Positions 8,493-18,342 of a stretch of 64,000 nt of DNA are shown here, one piece after another. The position numbers were made by a program, and so were the translations under genes. The notes beneath the pieces were generated by a model. The model was not told the origin of the DNA and did no database searches. It saw only the letters and a program-made list of their open reading frames with translations. The first letter of the stretch is position 1, and every line of letters starts with the position of its first letter. This DNA comes from Microcoleus vaginatus PCC 9802 (GTDB taxonomy: Bacteria; Cyanobacteriota; Cyanobacteriia; Cyanobacteriales; Microcoleaceae), in contig CP031740.1 of NCBI GenBank assembly GCA_022701275.1, positions 2,801,001 through 2,865,000 of the forward strand. Reading direction: 5' to 3'.

Positions 8493-8672
8493 TTAATTAT
8501 CTGGAAAAGGCTGCCCGTCTAGCTGTTCCGCTTCCTCTCTCTTTGTCGCTGTAATTTGGGTATTGTGAGCCATTGTCTTGGAAAATTCATACATTTCACT
8601 GGCTTTGGCTTCCGCAGCTTTCACAATTTCAAGGATTGCCAGCAGTTGGCTTTCATCTGGTAATTGTTTCAT
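8493..8672 (-). CDS. small helical protein of 59 residues
   Basis: A short open frame, reading MKQLPDESQLLAILEIVKAA at its start and ending QPFPDN. Its ATG overlaps the stop codon of the upstream 115-residue gene in the arrangement ATGA, which argues for translational coupling and a real gene. It is charged, predicted helical, with no membrane segment. No family recognised. Confidence 0.6.
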   Translation of the reverse strand: MKQLPDESQLLAILEIVKAAEAKASEMYEFSKTMAHNTQITATKREEAEQLDGQPFPDN

Positions 8673-9016
8673 GGTAATGCTTCTAATCTCTCAATTACTT
8701 GGTCTATCATAATTCTCGCTTCAGGAGCCATACGTAGCAATGCTGCTAAATAATCTCCTGCTTTTTGAACATCTTCATCGGGCACACTAGCCATCAATAC
8801 ATTGCCCACAATGTGCTCTGCTTGTAAGCGAACACCTGATACGCAGAATTGAAAATTACTGATCGAAGAAAAGTATTGCATCAGTATTTCATTTTCTGGA
8901 AAAAGAGACATTGCTCTTCTAAGTGCAAAAAGTCCCTGCGTTGCTTGGCGTTCGGTCTCGTGTAGTACCTGGTAGAGTTCGTCAACCAAAGAGCGTAGGT
9001 CGGAAGGAATAGACAT
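8669..9016 (-). CDS. hypothetical helical protein
   Basis: 115 residues, mostly helical and acidic (LRSLVDELYQVLHETERQAT at the N terminus, MIDQVIERLEALP at the C terminus), without membrane segment or recognisable motif. Coupled by a 4-base overlap to the 59-residue gene downstream. The pair sits between two GT4 genes; whether it belongs to polysaccharide synthesis or is a small independent module cannot be told from sequence. Confidence 0.6.
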   Translation of the reverse strand: MSIPSDLRSLVDELYQVLHETERQATQGLFALRRAMSLFPENEILMQYFSSISNFQFCVSGVRLQAEHIVGNVLMASVPDEDVQKAGDYLAALLRMAPEARIMIDQVIERLEALP

Positions 9017-9059
9017 TTACTACAACTTTTATTTAACACTTGCATTATACTGCTAAAAG

Positions 9060-10229
9060 TTACAACAATTCTTTGTAAAATTCCAACAACTGCTCAGCTA
9101 AAGCTTGATTGGTATAATTGCTCATCGCTCTATGATAACCCCGATCGCCCAAATCAGCCGCCAACTGCCGCCGCTCCATCAATTGCTGCAAACACTCGCG
9201 CAAAACCCCTGCATTTCCCTCGGGGAATACTAACCCCGCATCCCCGATGACATGGGGAATTTCCCCGCAGTCGGAACCAATAACCGGAATTTTACAGGCC
9301 ATCGCTTCAATTAAAACGTGACCGAATTGTTCTTTCCAGCCCACAGTGGTCAAAGTTTTGAATTTATAGCTCGTTTGCGAGGGCAATACCAAACAGTTCA
9401 TTAAGTTAATGTAGGGGGGGATTTCCTCGTGGGAAACGCTTTCTACCCAGATTATTCGGTCGCTGATTCCCCATTCAATACATTTTTCGGCAAGGCGCGT
9501 CCGCAATTTTCCTTGTCCTACTAACAGCCACTTCCAAGAGCTTTTTTTCAACCCTGCCAAAGCTTCAGCTAAAGTTAACAGTCCTTTTTCTTCGACAAAT
9601 CGCCCTACAAATCCTACCACAAAATCGGTCGGCTCAATGCCGAATTGACTGGATAAATCAGCGTCTTTACCAGTGCGGCGAAACAAAGTTTCATCTACTC
9701 CCAGTTGTGGCATTACTTTTACCGCACCTTGATACCCCCGCTGCCGCAAAATTTTAGCTCCATCTAGGTTGCCTGCAATAATTCCGTCGGTGTGCTGAAG
9801 ATTGTAATTTTCTAAAAGTGAAACAGGCCAATTCAATTGATAAGGCAGATTCCACCAAGTAAATAGTATATTTTTGGCTTTTAATTTAAGCAGTTTATTT
9901 AATAAAATTAATTGAGCGCAAGCAAGGGATTTTGAACCTTGTTCAACTTGGATTATCTGGGGTCTAAAGTTTTGCAAAACTTTAATTAAATCCAAACCAA
10001 AGCTTAGCAATCCTTGATTATTTTGACTAAAGTTGGAGACAGGGATTACTTTAAAGGAACCCTTTTGATAAAATTCCGTTTCTATAATTTTATTTTGAAC
10101 CCCTCCGGGTTTCCAACGCTGCGGCACTACAACTGTTACTTCAATATCGGGTTGTAGGCTTGCTAATATCTTGAATTTTTCCCGGTTAATGTCCACAATA
10201 TAGGTGTGACTGGCAACGAGAATTCTCAT
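9060..10229 (-). CDS. glycosyltransferase family 4
   Basis: 389 residues, GT-B fold. The N terminus (MRILVASHTYIVDINREKF) and the C-terminal donor site (VGFVGRFVEEKGLLTLAEAL, then FGHVLIEAMACKIPVIGSDC with the paired Glu residues) are typical of GT4 enzymes in exopolysaccharide clusters. It lies 27 bases downstream of the GT2 gene, so both are probably cotranscribed. Acceptor and sugar unknown. Confidence 0.9.
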   Translation of the reverse strand: MRILVASHTYIVDINREKFKILASLQPDIEVTVVVPQRWKPGGVQNKIIETEFYQKGSFKVIPVSNFSQNNQGLLSFGLDLIKVLQNFRPQIIQVEQGSKSLACAQLILLNKLLKLKAKNILFTWWNLPYQLNWPVSLLENYNLQHTDGIIAGNLDGAKILRQRGYQGAVKVMPQLGVDETLFRRTGKDADLSSQFGIEPTDFVVGFVGRFVEEKGLLTLAEALAGLKKSSWKWLLVGQGKLRTRLAEKCIEWGISDRIIWVESVSHEEIPPYINLMNCLVLPSQTSYKFKTLTTVGWKEQFGHVLIEAMACKIPVIGSDCGEIPHVIGDAGLVFPEGNAGVLRECLQQLMERRQLAADLGDRGYHRAMSNYTNQALAEQLLEFYKELL

Positions 10230-10256
10230 TTAGGGAAAGGGGGAAGGAATAGGGAA

Positions 10257-11231
10257 TTATTCAGCGTTAATGTTGTCTTGATGGCTGTAAATTTGTCCAT
10301 CATTCCACAGAGATTGAATTAGTGTATTTATAGCACTGAGAAAACCAAACATATAAAAAGCAAATCTAGTTATAATTTTAATGGGCGAGTGGCTTTTATA
10401 ACAAGGCGGATTTCCCAAAACGTGGCAATCAAAGAGTTTGGCAAAAAATCGCAGGCATTGAAAGGCTGTTAAATTTTTCAATCCCATTAGAAAGTGATTG
10501 TGATAAAATGTGATTTGATATTCGAGCGATCGCGTGCTGACATCGTGACATCCGCCGCTCTCTTCCCCCAAGTGAACTAAACACGCATTGGGATCGTACC
10601 AAATTTTCATGCCCGTCGATCGCAATCTCAAACAAAAATCCGACTCCTCCCGCACTGCACTCCCTGCAAACCGCTCGTCAAACCTCAGCCCCCATTCAGC
10701 AAAAACCTGCCGGCGAAATGACATATTGCAGCCTCTAGCCGAGAGCACCTGCTGCGGTTTGACTGTATGCACCAAATCGATAAAATACCAGGCAATGCCC
10801 GCATCCATCGCTTCTGAGGGCAAATATTCGATCGCCAAATCCCCCCCAGAATTATCTAGTTTCATTCTGTCAAAAACCCGACCCGCCACACATCCCACAT
10901 CGGGTTTTTCTAAATAGTTGTCAGCGTGAGCAGCCAAAAAACCCTCTGGCAATTGTACATCATCATCAATAAATAAAATAATCTCTCCACCTGCGCGTCG
11001 CACTGCATAATTTCGAGCAGCCGGCAAACTTGCCCAATCTACCCGAAACCACCGAATTTTGCCAGCATTTGCCAATTCCTCTAAATAAACTTGAGTTTCT
11101 GATTGGTGGGTGCGAGTTTGATCGATTACCAGCACTTCAAAATTCGGGTAATTTTGCCGAATCACCTCAGCCAATGTCTCTCGCAGAGGTTGCTCGCGGT
11201 TGTATGTGGGTATCACAACAGAAATCATCAT
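10257..11231 (-). CDS. glycosyltransferase family 2
   Basis: GT-A fold enzyme. The N terminus ISVVIPTYNREQPLRETL forms the nucleotide-binding strand and FIDDDVQLPEGF carries the DxD metal motif at about residues 93-95. The region around AVREESDFCLRL is typical of the acceptor domain. The hydrophobic C-terminal helix (FAFYMFGFLSAINTLI) may contact the membrane. The gene is separated by 18 bases from the GT39-like gene upstream and probably belongs to the same transcript. Confidence 0.9.
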   Translation of the reverse strand: MMISVVIPTYNREQPLRETLAEVIRQNYPNFEVLVIDQTRTHQSETQVYLEELANAGKIRWFRVDWASLPAARNYAVRRAGGEIILFIDDDVQLPEGFLAAHADNYLEKPDVGCVAGRVFDRMKLDNSGGDLAIEYLPSEAMDAGIAWYFIDLVHTVKPQQVLSARGCNMSFRRQVFAEWGLRFDERFAGSAVREESDFCLRLRSTGMKIWYDPNACLVHLGEESGGCHDVSTRSLEYQITFYHNHFLMGLKNLTAFQCLRFFAKLFDCHVLGNPPCYKSHSPIKIITRFAFYMFGFLSAINTLIQSLWNDGQIYSHQDNINAE

Positions 11232-11249
11232 GTGCAGTTGCCACTTTCC

Positions 11250-12875
11250 TTATTTCTCTACACGCCAAAGCCAGACATCACCCGGTTTGTAAATTGGTGT
11301 GATTTTATATTTTTGCACTTTTTCTAGTTCAAAGTGCAATGCTTCTGTAGCTCGGTAGAGAAATACATCGCTAAAACCATCAGGAATTTTTACTTGTTCG
11401 GGTTTAACTGCCAGCAAAAGCTGTACTTGCGGCTTCAGGAGATAGCTGACAGACAGTATTTTTCCTGTGATGTTGTTGCCTCCGTGAGTTATTACTAAAG
11501 GTTTTTCCGCTTGATTGACAATCGCCGCTAGTTGCGGATTATATTTAGTGCTAGAAGGATACTTGTTCCACCAAAGTTGCGACTGTGAGCTGACCCCACA
11601 AGAAACTATTCCACTCGATATTAGCGCTATTAAACCGAGCTGCCACAGCTTTTGTTGTCGGGGATTGGTGGCGACTGCAATTTTAGCGGTGAATAGATAG
11701 GCAACAGCTATCTGGATTGCTAAAATATAGGGAACCAGATAGCGAGCGGCAACGCCTCGCACTGCTATCAATACTATCGCTGTAATTCCGATCGCTGTCA
11801 ATACAAACAGCCAAACTCGTTTGGGAGTTGAGTGGCAGAGCGAGTATATTGAATGTGCGATCGCTAACAGCAATACGGCCACTACAATCAGTCTGATTAA
11901 ATCTGTAGCAATATTGCTCGAACCAAATTTGATAATTCCGCCCGCCGAATGCGTGTCGATAAACATTCGGCAGGTGATGAGAGTTAAAGGTTTAAGTGAA
12001 GACATCAAAGGCATGAAAAAGCGGGGAAAGCCTAGTGTTGCCTCAATTTTTTCCGAGTTATAAAGTAAGATCCAAATCCAAGGAGCAAAAATAATTATTG
12101 CTGCCGCTAAAGCTAGTAAATAAGCAATTAATGTTTTACTAAAACGCCAATTTTCTGTGATAATTACATAGATGCCGTGGGCGCATACTACTAAAAAAAA
12201 TAATAAACTAGAATAAAGTCCAAAAGTCAGGGCGATCGCATAAATAGACCAAACAGTCTTACTCAATTTAGATGTTTTCGGAGAATTTTGTAGGGCGATC
12301 GCCCGCAACAGAATTGCATTCGACAGAAAGACGAGGACTGCAAACATCATGTAGGGTCTTGCCTCTTGCGCGTATAAGACGTGAAAGGGTGAAACAGCAA
12401 CGATTGTAACAGCCATCCATCCCACAGACGCAGAGCCAAATAATTCCCAGCACAGCCAATAAATGCTGGGGAAAACTAACAAACTAATCAAAGCTGAAAG
12501 ACTTCTGACAGTCGCCACTTGCGGGCCGAACAACTGCACCCAAAACCGGGCTAAAATAAAATACAACGGCGATAGTTGGGGTTCTTCTGTAGCTAAACCT
12601 TTAACAGTATCCCACCAAGTTTTTTCGGGATTTATCTGCTGGTATTTCCGCTGCAAATCTGCGGCGCTAATTGTTTTGCCTTGAAAATCTTGCTGCACCA
12701 TTTCCGTCCAAGTGTAGCCAGAAATTCGCAGCGAGGTAATAGATTCGTCGAACGAGTAGACTTTGCGATCCAGGTTAGTAAAGCGAAAAAATATCCCCGT
12801 TATTAATAGGACGACAATTAAAAATTTTAACGAAATTAGATGCAGCCGCCCATTTTGAATTGATTTGGTGTTCAT
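11250..12875 (-). CDS. glycosyltransferase family 39-like membrane protein
   Basis: 541 residues with about 10-12 hydrophobic helices. The first periplasmic-type loop has the acidic catalytic signature YSFDESITSLRISGY, and YAQEARPYMMFAVLVF is the second conserved stretch of PMT/ArnT-type lipid-linked sugar transferases. Predicted to use a polyprenyl-phosphate sugar donor at the membrane. First gene of the minus-strand block with GT2 and GT4 genes, consistent with synthesis of a surface glycan; the product is unknown. Confidence 0.85.
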   Translation of the reverse strand: MNTKSIQNGRLHLISLKFLIVVLLITGIFFRFTNLDRKVYSFDESITSLRISGYTWTEMVQQDFQGKTISAADLQRKYQQINPEKTWWDTVKGLATEEPQLSPLYFILARFWVQLFGPQVATVRSLSALISLLVFPSIYWLCWELFGSASVGWMAVTIVAVSPFHVLYAQEARPYMMFAVLVFLSNAILLRAIALQNSPKTSKLSKTVWSIYAIALTFGLYSSLLFFLVVCAHGIYVIITENWRFSKTLIAYLLALAAAIIIFAPWIWILLYNSEKIEATLGFPRFFMPLMSSLKPLTLITCRMFIDTHSAGGIIKFGSSNIATDLIRLIVVAVLLLAIAHSIYSLCHSTPKRVWLFVLTAIGITAIVLIAVRGVAARYLVPYILAIQIAVAYLFTAKIAVATNPRQQKLWQLGLIALISSGIVSCGVSSQSQLWWNKYPSSTKYNPQLAAIVNQAEKPLVITHGGNNITGKILSVSYLLKPQVQLLLAVKPEQVKIPDGFSDVFLYRATEALHFELEKVQKYKITPIYKPGDVWLWRVEK

Positions 12876-12993
12876 ACAATCAGAAATGGGGAAATGAAGA
12901 AAGAAGGATTTAGTTATTTAGGAGAGAGGGAATAAGCAAGAGGGAATAAAGAATGAGAAATTGGTTTCAATAGCCCCTATATTTATCTAGAGG

Positions 12994-13043
12994 CTTCTTC
13001 CTTCTTCCTTCTTCCTTCTTCCTTCTTCCTTCTTCCTTCTTCC
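12994..13043. repeat. heptanucleotide array (CTTCTTC)n
   Basis: About seven copies of a CTTCTTC heptamer lie between glmM and the polysaccharide block. The complementary GAAGAAG array is longest at 15331-15421. Confidence 0.85.
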
Positions 13044-13066
13044 TCCAGATTAATTCCCCATTTCCA

Positions 13067-14527
13067 TCAGATAGCTATGTGTTGCTGAACGGCTAAAACT
13101 AAATTTTCAGTCCAGAAATTAGCCAATTCGGCGCTGGCAGCTTCCACCATAACTCGAATTAGCGGTTCAGTGCCAGAAGCGCGAACCAAAACCCGTCCCT
13201 GTTCGCCCATTGCTGTTGTAGCACGTTCGATCGCATTTTGCATTGCCTCGCACTCGTGCCATTTCAGGCGTTTTTCGCGATCGTCCACCCGAATATTTCG
13301 CAGCAACTGCGGATAAGTTTGGAAACTGCCACTTACCAATTGTGCCAAAGATTGCCCGGACTGGCGCACCAGCGAAGCCAAATGCAAAGCTGTCAGCAAA
13401 CCGTCGCCGCTGACACCGTAATGCGGACAAAGAATGTGGCCCGACTGTTCGCCGCCCAACATCGCACCGGTGCGCTGCATTTCAGCGTGAACGTACTGAT
13501 CTCCCACGTCGGTTCTAGTTAGTTTGCCCCCCAATTCTTCCCAAGCTCGCTCGAAGCCGAGGTTAGCCATTACAGTAGAAATAATTAAATTGGAGGGTAA
13601 CTGTTGGGAGTCGCGCAACTGTCGGCCCCACAGATAAAGAATGTAATCGCCGTCAATCGTTCGACCTTGGTTGTCAACACACAAAACTCGATCGGCATCG
13701 CCGTCAAAAGCAAATCCCAAATCGGCATTGTGTTCCAAAACTGCCGCTTGCAAACTGTCTAGATGAGTAGAACCGCAGTTAACATTAATGCGAGATCCAT
13801 CAGGAGAGTCGTGCAAACAGATCACATCCGCCCCCATTTGCGCGAACACCGCCGGCCCCAAACCCGCGGCCGCCCCCCAAGCCAAATCCAAAACAATCCG
13901 CATTCCCTCCAAATTCATCTGTTGCAGCGAATCACAGAGCGAAGTGGCATAATCTTTAACCAACTCAGACCGATGGTAGTGGTGTCCCCAACCCAAGCTA
14001 GCAACCGGAACCTTTGCCCCCCGGATTCCCGCTTCGATTTGTTCCTGCAACTGCTGCGACAGCTTTGAGCCGTTTGAGTCAAAAAACTTAATGCCGTTGT
14101 CTTCTGGGGGATTGTGAGAAGCCGAAATCATCACTCCGCCAACCGACTCCGAAACGCTTGCCAGATAAGCAACGCAGGGAGTGGGACACAATCCCAAATT
14201 CCACACTTCCAAACCGGCGGCCGTCAAACCTGCTGACAGTGCCATTGCCAGCATATCGCTGGAATTCCTGCTGTCTTGCCCCAAAATCACAGGCCCCTGG
14301 TTGGGGGAATGTTGCCGTAGAACTTGTCCAGCCCAGAAGCCCACTTGCAGGGCTAGGGGTGCATTCAGCAATTCTCCAACTTTCCCGCGAATGCCGTCTG
14401 TGCCGAAGAGTTTGGTATTTGGCAGGGAGAGGCTATTTCCCAGCAGAATCGTATCCAGTTTGGCTGGCTGTACCGAGTTAACAGCCGGAAACTCGCTGCC
14501 ACGAGGGCGCGAAGGTGTCTGAACCAT
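13067..14527 (-). CDS. glmM: phosphoglucosamine mutase
   Basis: Converts glucosamine-6-phosphate to glucosamine-1-phosphate for UDP-GlcNAc and so for peptidoglycan. The catalytic phosphoserine loop is [13 protein letters not shown] with the Ser at about 137; the metal-binding loop is DGDADR and the sugar loop GGEQSGH; the phosphate-binding loop near the end is [13 protein letters not shown]. The ATG at 14527 has AGGAG five bases upstream, so it is preferred over the ATG at 14557. The N terminus is about 35 residues longer than in E. coli before [11 protein letters not shown]. Confidence 0.94.
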   Translation of the reverse strand: MVQTPSRPRGSEFPAVNSVQPAKLDTILLGNSLSLPNTKLFGTDGIRGKVGELLNAPLALQVGFWAGQVLRQHSPNQGPVILGQDSRNSSDMLAMALSAGLTAAGLEVWNLGLCPTPCVAYLASVSESVGGVMISASHNPPEDNGIKFFDSNGSKLSQQLQEQIEAGIRGAKVPVASLGWGHHYHRSELVKDYATSLCDSLQQMNLEGMRIVLDLAWGAAAGLGPAVFAQMGADVICLHDSPDGSRINVNCGSTHLDSLQAAVLEHNADLGFAFDGDADRVLCVDNQGRTIDGDYILYLWGRQLRDSQQLPSNLIISTVMANLGFERAWEELGGKLTRTDVGDQYVHAEMQRTGAMLGGEQSGHILCPHYGVSGDGLLTALHLASLVRQSGQSLAQLVSGSFQTYPQLLRNIRVDDREKRLKWHECEAMQNAIERATTAMGEQGRVLVRASGTEPLIRVMVEAASAELANFWTENLVLAVQQHIAI

Positions 14528-14783
14528 ATTCACTCCTTTAGGAATATTCACACTCACACTTTGGGTTCATGTTACAACTGAAAGTCTTTATTTTCAGCGT
14601 AAACTCCATTTATTTCGTCGATTGCTCAAGCAACTTGCTGTGACAACCTACGCACAAAGCTTAACTTCATCGGAAAAATTTGTATTGTACCCAAGGGAAA
14701 AACTTTTAGTCCCGGGCGCGCCAACGCCATGAAACCCGGTTTCTTTCTGCGTCGAGGAATGACGCTGCTGCTGTTTGAGCCTG

Positions 14784-15326
14784 TCAGGCACTGCGTGTGT
14801 AGAAGGTTAATGCTGTATTGCCGTAGACTTTGTGGCGGCAAATTTCTAGGCCGGAAATCGCTTGTGCCGATCGCTCCGGGCTGTGTTCGATCGCGATTTC
14901 GCCGTTTGGTGCTAGCATTTCTTGGCTGGCGATCGTGTTTAACACAGGTTCGTACAAGTCGCTGGCGTAGGGCGGATCGAAGTAAATGCGATCGAACTGC
15001 TGCCCCGCTAGTGTTGCCAACTTCGCCGTCGCGTTTCCCCGCAGTATTTGGAATGTTTGGGACGAGTCTGCTACTTGCTCCCAGTTTTCGCGGATAATCG
15101 CACAAGCTTTCGCCGACTGTTCGATGCCAGTGACACTCGCGGCTTGACGACACAAAGCTTCTGCACCCATCGAACCGCTGCCGGTACAAATGTCAAGCCA
15201 TCTGCAATCTGCGATCGTCCCTTGCCAAATATTAAATAAAGCTTCTCTGACTCGCGAAGGTGTAGGGCGAGTTGCGAGTCCCGGCAGAGTTTTTATTTGG
15301 CGGTTGCCACAGATTCTCAGGCTCAT
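14784..15326 (-). CDS. rsmD: 16S rRNA (guanine966-N2)-methyltransferase
   Basis: SAM-dependent methyltransferase modifying G966 of 16S rRNA during 30S assembly. It shows the family N terminus RPTPSRVREALFNIW, the SAM-binding LDICTGSGSMGAEAL at about residues 44-58 and the catalytic DPPY motif (RIYFDPPYAS). 180 residues is normal. It lies just downstream, in transcription order, of the heptamer array separating it from hisH. Confidence 0.92.
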   Translation of the reverse strand: MSLRICGNRQIKTLPGLATRPTPSRVREALFNIWQGTIADCRWLDICTGSGSMGAEALCRQAASVTGIEQSAKACAIIRENWEQVADSSQTFQILRGNATAKLATLAGQQFDRIYFDPPYASDLYEPVLNTIASQEMLAPNGEIAIEHSPERSAQAISGLEICRHKVYGNTALTFYTRSA

Positions 15327-15330
15327 TTAG

Positions 15331-15421
15331 GAAGAAGGAAGAAGGAAGAAGGAAGAAGGAAGAAGGAAGAAGGAAGAAGGAAGAAGGAAGAAGGAAGAAG
15401 GAAGAAGGAAGAAGGAAGAAG
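15331..15421. repeat. heptanucleotide array (GAAGAAG)13
   Basis: Thirteen head-to-tail copies of GAAGAAG (91 bp), the most regular repeat of the window, between rsmD and hisH. It resembles the short tandemly repeated repetitive (STRR) heptamers known in filamentous cyanobacteria, with a different sequence. It is open in all frames (EEGRRKK or LLPSSFF periods), producing false reading frames. Confidence 0.95.
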
Positions 15422-15436
15422 ACTTTTAAAAATGTC

Positions 15437-15465
15437 AAACCCGGTTTCGGCAATCTACCGGGTTT
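15437..15465 (-). terminator. hisH terminator hairpin
   Basis: AAACCCGGT and ACCGGGTTT form a 9-bp stem with an 11-base loop just beyond the hisH stop codon; the minus strand reads into a T-rich stretch soon after. Confidence 0.7.
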
Positions 15466-15482
15466 TTCCAGACTCATGCCAC

Positions 15483-16118
15483 CTAAGCGGGTACTTTTTC
15501 CCTCACCAGACTGACAAAATTTGACAGCATTTGCAATCCCGTACTCGAAGACTTTTCCGGGTGAAATTGCACGGCCATCAAATTGTCTTTAGCTATAGCC
15601 GCCGTCACGTTTTGACTGCCGTGACTCACCATTGCCGATCGCACTTCCCAATCAACCGGATCGACATAATAAGAATGCACGAAATAAACCCAAGGATCAG
15701 ACGGTAAATTTTGCCACAGCGGCAAATTCTGCTGAGTAAGTTCCAATTGATTCCATCCCATGTGCGGAATTGTCAAACCCGGTTCCGACCGAAATCGGCG
15801 CACTTTTCCCGCAATAACGCCCAATCCCGGTTCTACGCCTTCTTCGGAACTTTCAAACAGAATTTGCAAACCCAAACAAATGCCTAAAAAAGGTTTTCCC
15901 GAGGCGATCGCACTTTTTATCGGTTCTATCAAATTGCGCGATCTTAAATTCTGCATTGCCGGATCAAACGAACCAACTCCCGGCAAAACCACCGCATCAG
16001 CCTGCTCGATTATAGCAGGAGAATCTGTAATTTTTGGCACTGCACCCACATTTTCCAAGCCTTTACAGACTGAGTGCAGATTGCCCATGTCATAGTCTAC
16101 TACTGCAATGACAGACAT
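15483..16118 (-). CDS. hisH: imidazole glycerol phosphate synthase, glutaminase subunit
   Basis: Class I glutamine amidotransferase that supplies ammonia to HisF in histidine synthesis. The nucleophile is C81 in FLGICLGLQ; the His-Glu pair is in VQFHPEKSS near residues 187-190; the N terminus MSVIAVVDYDMGNLHSV is typical. 211 residues is normal. hisF is not adjacent, as is usual in cyanobacteria. The gene is divergent from the C15 peptidase gene. Confidence 0.94.
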   Translation of the reverse strand: MSVIAVVDYDMGNLHSVCKGLENVGAVPKITDSPAIIEQADAVVLPGVGSFDPAMQNLRSRNLIEPIKSAIASGKPFLGICLGLQILFESSEEGVEPGLGVIAGKVRRFRSEPGLTIPHMGWNQLELTQQNLPLWQNLPSDPWVYFVHSYYVDPVDWEVRSAMVSHGSQNVTAAIAKDNLMAVQFHPEKSSSTGLQMLSNFVSLVREKVPA

Positions 16119-16164
16119 TGACTTACTTGCCTTATATTATCAATATCAGTATTATTGCACAAAT

Positions 16165-16686
16165 ATGACGGCGAAAATCCTGCTAACCTCATTTGATACT
16201 TGGCTTCCCTATCAGCCATCCAACTCTTCGGACGACTTATTAGCCAAGATTTCCCAAATCAAATCTTTGCCTGATTCCCTGACTTTTTTGAGGAAACTGC
16301 CAGTAGATTTTCAGCTAGCACCTAATTTAGCGATCGCCCAAATCAACCAACTCCAACCCGATACTATTATCTGCTGCGGCATGGCCGAAAGTCGGCAAAA
16401 ATTAACCGTAGAATCTGGCGCTTGTTGCGATAGCGACATTCGGAAAACCGCAGTTAATCTCGAACCGCTAGTTGCTGATTTAGCTGCCACAGAAATCAGT
16501 CACGAAGCCGGAAAATTTGTATGCGAAGCCCTATATTATGCGGTTTTAAAACATATTTGCGATTCTCAAATAGCCGCTAAATGTATTTTCATCCACGTAC
16601 CAATTTTAACTCCCGACAACGCTGACAGAATTGTCGCCGATTTTTTATTAGTTATGGAACGCCTAACTCTCGCAAGTAATAAATAG
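16165..16686 (+). CDS. pyroglutamyl-peptidase I-like protein (peptidase C15)
   Basis: 173 residues similar to C15 peptidases, which remove N-terminal pyroglutamate. Family elements: N-terminal ILLTSFDTWLPYQPSNSS, the GMAESR stretch, the probable catalytic Cys in AGKFVCEALYYAV and His in IFIHVPILT. The first-strand Gly-Phe (GF.P) motif is altered and the protein is shorter than classical enzymes (about 200-215). The upstream ATG at 16108 would overlap hisH and add a non-family Tyr-rich leader; the ATG at 16165 is preferred. Activity is plausible but unproven. Confidence 0.8.
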   Translation: MTAKILLTSFDTWLPYQPSNSSDDLLAKISQIKSLPDSLTFLRKLPVDFQLAPNLAIAQINQLQPDTIICCGMAESRQKLTVESGACCDSDIRKTAVNLEPLVADLAATEISHEAGKFVCEALYYAVLKHICDSQIAAKCIFIHVPILTPDNADRIVADFLLVMERLTLASNK

Positions 16687-16724
16687 GTCGCTCTAATTCA
16701 ACTTAAAAATTTGTTTAGTATTCA

Positions 16725-16755
16725 GAAACCCGGACTTTTAAAGAAACCGGGTTTC
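16725..16755 (+). terminator. hairpin terminator after the C15 peptidase
   Basis: GAAACCCGG and CCGGGTTTC form a 9-bp stem. The same stem sequence recurs as the terminator of several genes in this window (38557, 45084), so it is a recurrent element. Confidence 0.75.
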
Positions 16756-16799
16756 TCAGTGTTAGTTTTTTTTACTAACAACTGCCAACTGCCAAGTCT

Positions 16800-17282
16800 T
16801 TAGCCGCCGTAATTCCAACCCGTGCTTTCTAGCAGCAACGGATTGCCTTCTCGGTGGACGCCGGCTGCCAAAACTTCTCCCACATAAACCGTGTGATCCC
16901 CGTGTTCCACAGCACCGACAACTTTGCACTCGACGTAACCGAGAGAATCCGAGATAATCGGACAACCAGTTTCCGCGCCGGGATAAAATTCTACATCCTC
17001 AAATTTATTGCCAACGCGGCGCTGCTGCTTGAAGAATTTCTGGGCTAACTCTTTTTGCCCTGCTTCTAGGAAACTCAAAGCAAAGACACCGCTGGCTTTG
17101 ATCATGCCGTGGGATTTGGAGTCTTGCTTGACGCAGTTGACAACTAAGGGAGGGGTAAAGGAAGATTGCATCACCCAGCTAGCGGTGAAACCGTTGACTT
17201 CCTCCCCGTCTTTGACACCGCAGATGTACAATCCGTGAGGGATTTTCCGCAAGATGGTCTTTTTAGCTTGTTCGTCTAGCAC
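16800..17282 (-). CDS. flavin reductase-like FMN-binding protein
   Basis: 160 residues of the flavin reductase-like domain: KKTILRKIPHGLYICGVKDG at the start, NGFTASWVMQSSFTPPLV in the flavin-binding centre and GDHTVYVGEVLAA near the end. It resembles the C-terminal flavin reductase module of cyanobacterial flavodiiron proteins, here as a stand-alone protein. Probably NAD(P)H-dependent FMN/FAD reduction; partner unknown. Confidence 0.88.
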   Translation of the reverse strand: MLDEQAKKTILRKIPHGLYICGVKDGEEVNGFTASWVMQSSFTPPLVVNCVKQDSKSHGMIKASGVFALSFLEAGQKELAQKFFKQQRRVGNKFEDVEFYPGAETGCPIISDSLGYVECKVVGAVEHGDHTVYVGEVLAAGVHREGNPLLLESTGWNYGG

Positions 17283-17434
17283 GGGCTTACCTGTTCGATC
17301 GATAATTCTACACCGCCCAGTTTACCAATGTCGCGCCCCCAAACCCAACTGTCTTAAGGGCTATTCGCTAATATTGCCTTTTTCGATCCCAAACTTGACA
17401 CCTGTTTTAAGTCAAAATTAACAACTCACAACTA

Positions 17435-18271
17435 CTATGAAACTCCATACTTTTTAAACCAATCTTGCATCCGTTTCCAAGCATCCTCAGCTTCTTTTTC
17501 CCGGTAACTGGGGCGATAGTCGGCGTTAAAACCGTGCGGCGCATCTGGATAAAGCACAATTTCGGAACCGCTGCTGCCAGTTTTGAGAACTTGCTGCATT
17601 TTCTCGACTGTATCGTTGGGAATTGACTGGTCTTTGCCACCGTAAAGACCCAATACGGGCACTTTCAAACTTGCTGCAATGTCGATCGGCTGTTTGGGAG
17701 TTAAATCCGTAGAATTGCCAACCACACGCCCGTACCAAGCAACTCCCGCTGTGACTTTAGGGTTGTGGGAAGAGTACAGCCAAACAATTCTGCCACCCCA
17801 GCAAAATCCTGTAATTCCCAACTTATTAGTATTGCCTTTTCCTGACTTTTGTGCCCACTCTAGGGTAGCATCTAAATCAGACATAACTTGAGCGTCAGGA
17901 ACTTTCGAGACAACTTTACTAATAATTTCTTGAACCTCGGTGAGTTTAGAAACATCACCTTGACGGGCAAACATTTCTGGGGCGATCGCTAAATAACCTA
18001 ATTTTGCAAAACGGCGGCAAATATCTTGAAGGTGGGCGTGAACTCCGAAGATTTCTTGAATTACTAAAATTACTGGAAAATTGCTGCCGCTGGCTGGCAT
18101 GGCTCTGTATGCTGGAATTGAGCCGTCTTTTACCGGAATTTTTATCTCACCTGCTATTAAACCAGCAGCATCCGTATTGATAACGGCAGCCGCAATAGGA
18201 TGAACTGCTAAGGCAAATCCGGCGCTTAATGCGGTGACAGTGATAAATTGTCTGCGAGTTAAATCAGTCAT
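17435..18271 (-). CDS. dienelactone hydrolase family protein with Tat-like signal
   Basis: Alpha/beta hydrolase of the dienelactone hydrolase family. Catalytic triad visible: Cys in [13 protein letters not shown], Asp in [11 protein letters not shown] and His in APHGFNADY. The N terminus [20 protein letters not shown] is a twin-arginine type signal followed by Ala-rich hydrophobic sequence, so export is likely. The natural substrate in cyanobacteria is unknown. Confidence 0.9.
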   Translation of the reverse strand: MTDLTRRQFITVTALSAGFALAVHPIAAAVINTDAAGLIAGEIKIPVKDGSIPAYRAMPASGSNFPVILVIQEIFGVHAHLQDICRRFAKLGYLAIAPEMFARQGDVSKLTEVQEIISKVVSKVPDAQVMSDLDATLEWAQKSGKGNTNKLGITGFCWGGRIVWLYSSHNPKVTAGVAWYGRVVGNSTDLTPKQPIDIAASLKVPVLGLYGGKDQSIPNDTVEKMQQVLKTGSSGSEIVLYPDAPHGFNADYRPSYREKEAEDAWKRMQDWFKKYGVS

Positions 18272-18342
18272 GGGGATTTTAGATTTTAGATTTTAGATTG
18301 GGGAATTGAGAATTGGGAATTGGGAATTGGTAATTGGTTATT

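Noticed and set aside
13163-14522. Several open frames of 80-110 codons opposite or in other frames of glmM
   Set aside because: They overlap the well-supported glmM gene entirely and show no protein family features.
14626-15189. 187-codon minus-strand frame overlapping rsmD
   Set aside because: Cys/Arg-rich shadow frame; rsmD in the other frame has full SAM and DPPY motifs.
12994-15421. Repeat arrays considered as CRISPR
   Set aside because: The units are 7-nt head-to-tail with no spacers, and there are no cas genes.
15272-15514. Open frames of RRKKEEG and LLPSSFF periods across the GAAGAAG array
   Set aside because: Product of a 7-nt repeat lacking stops in all frames; no real protein signature.
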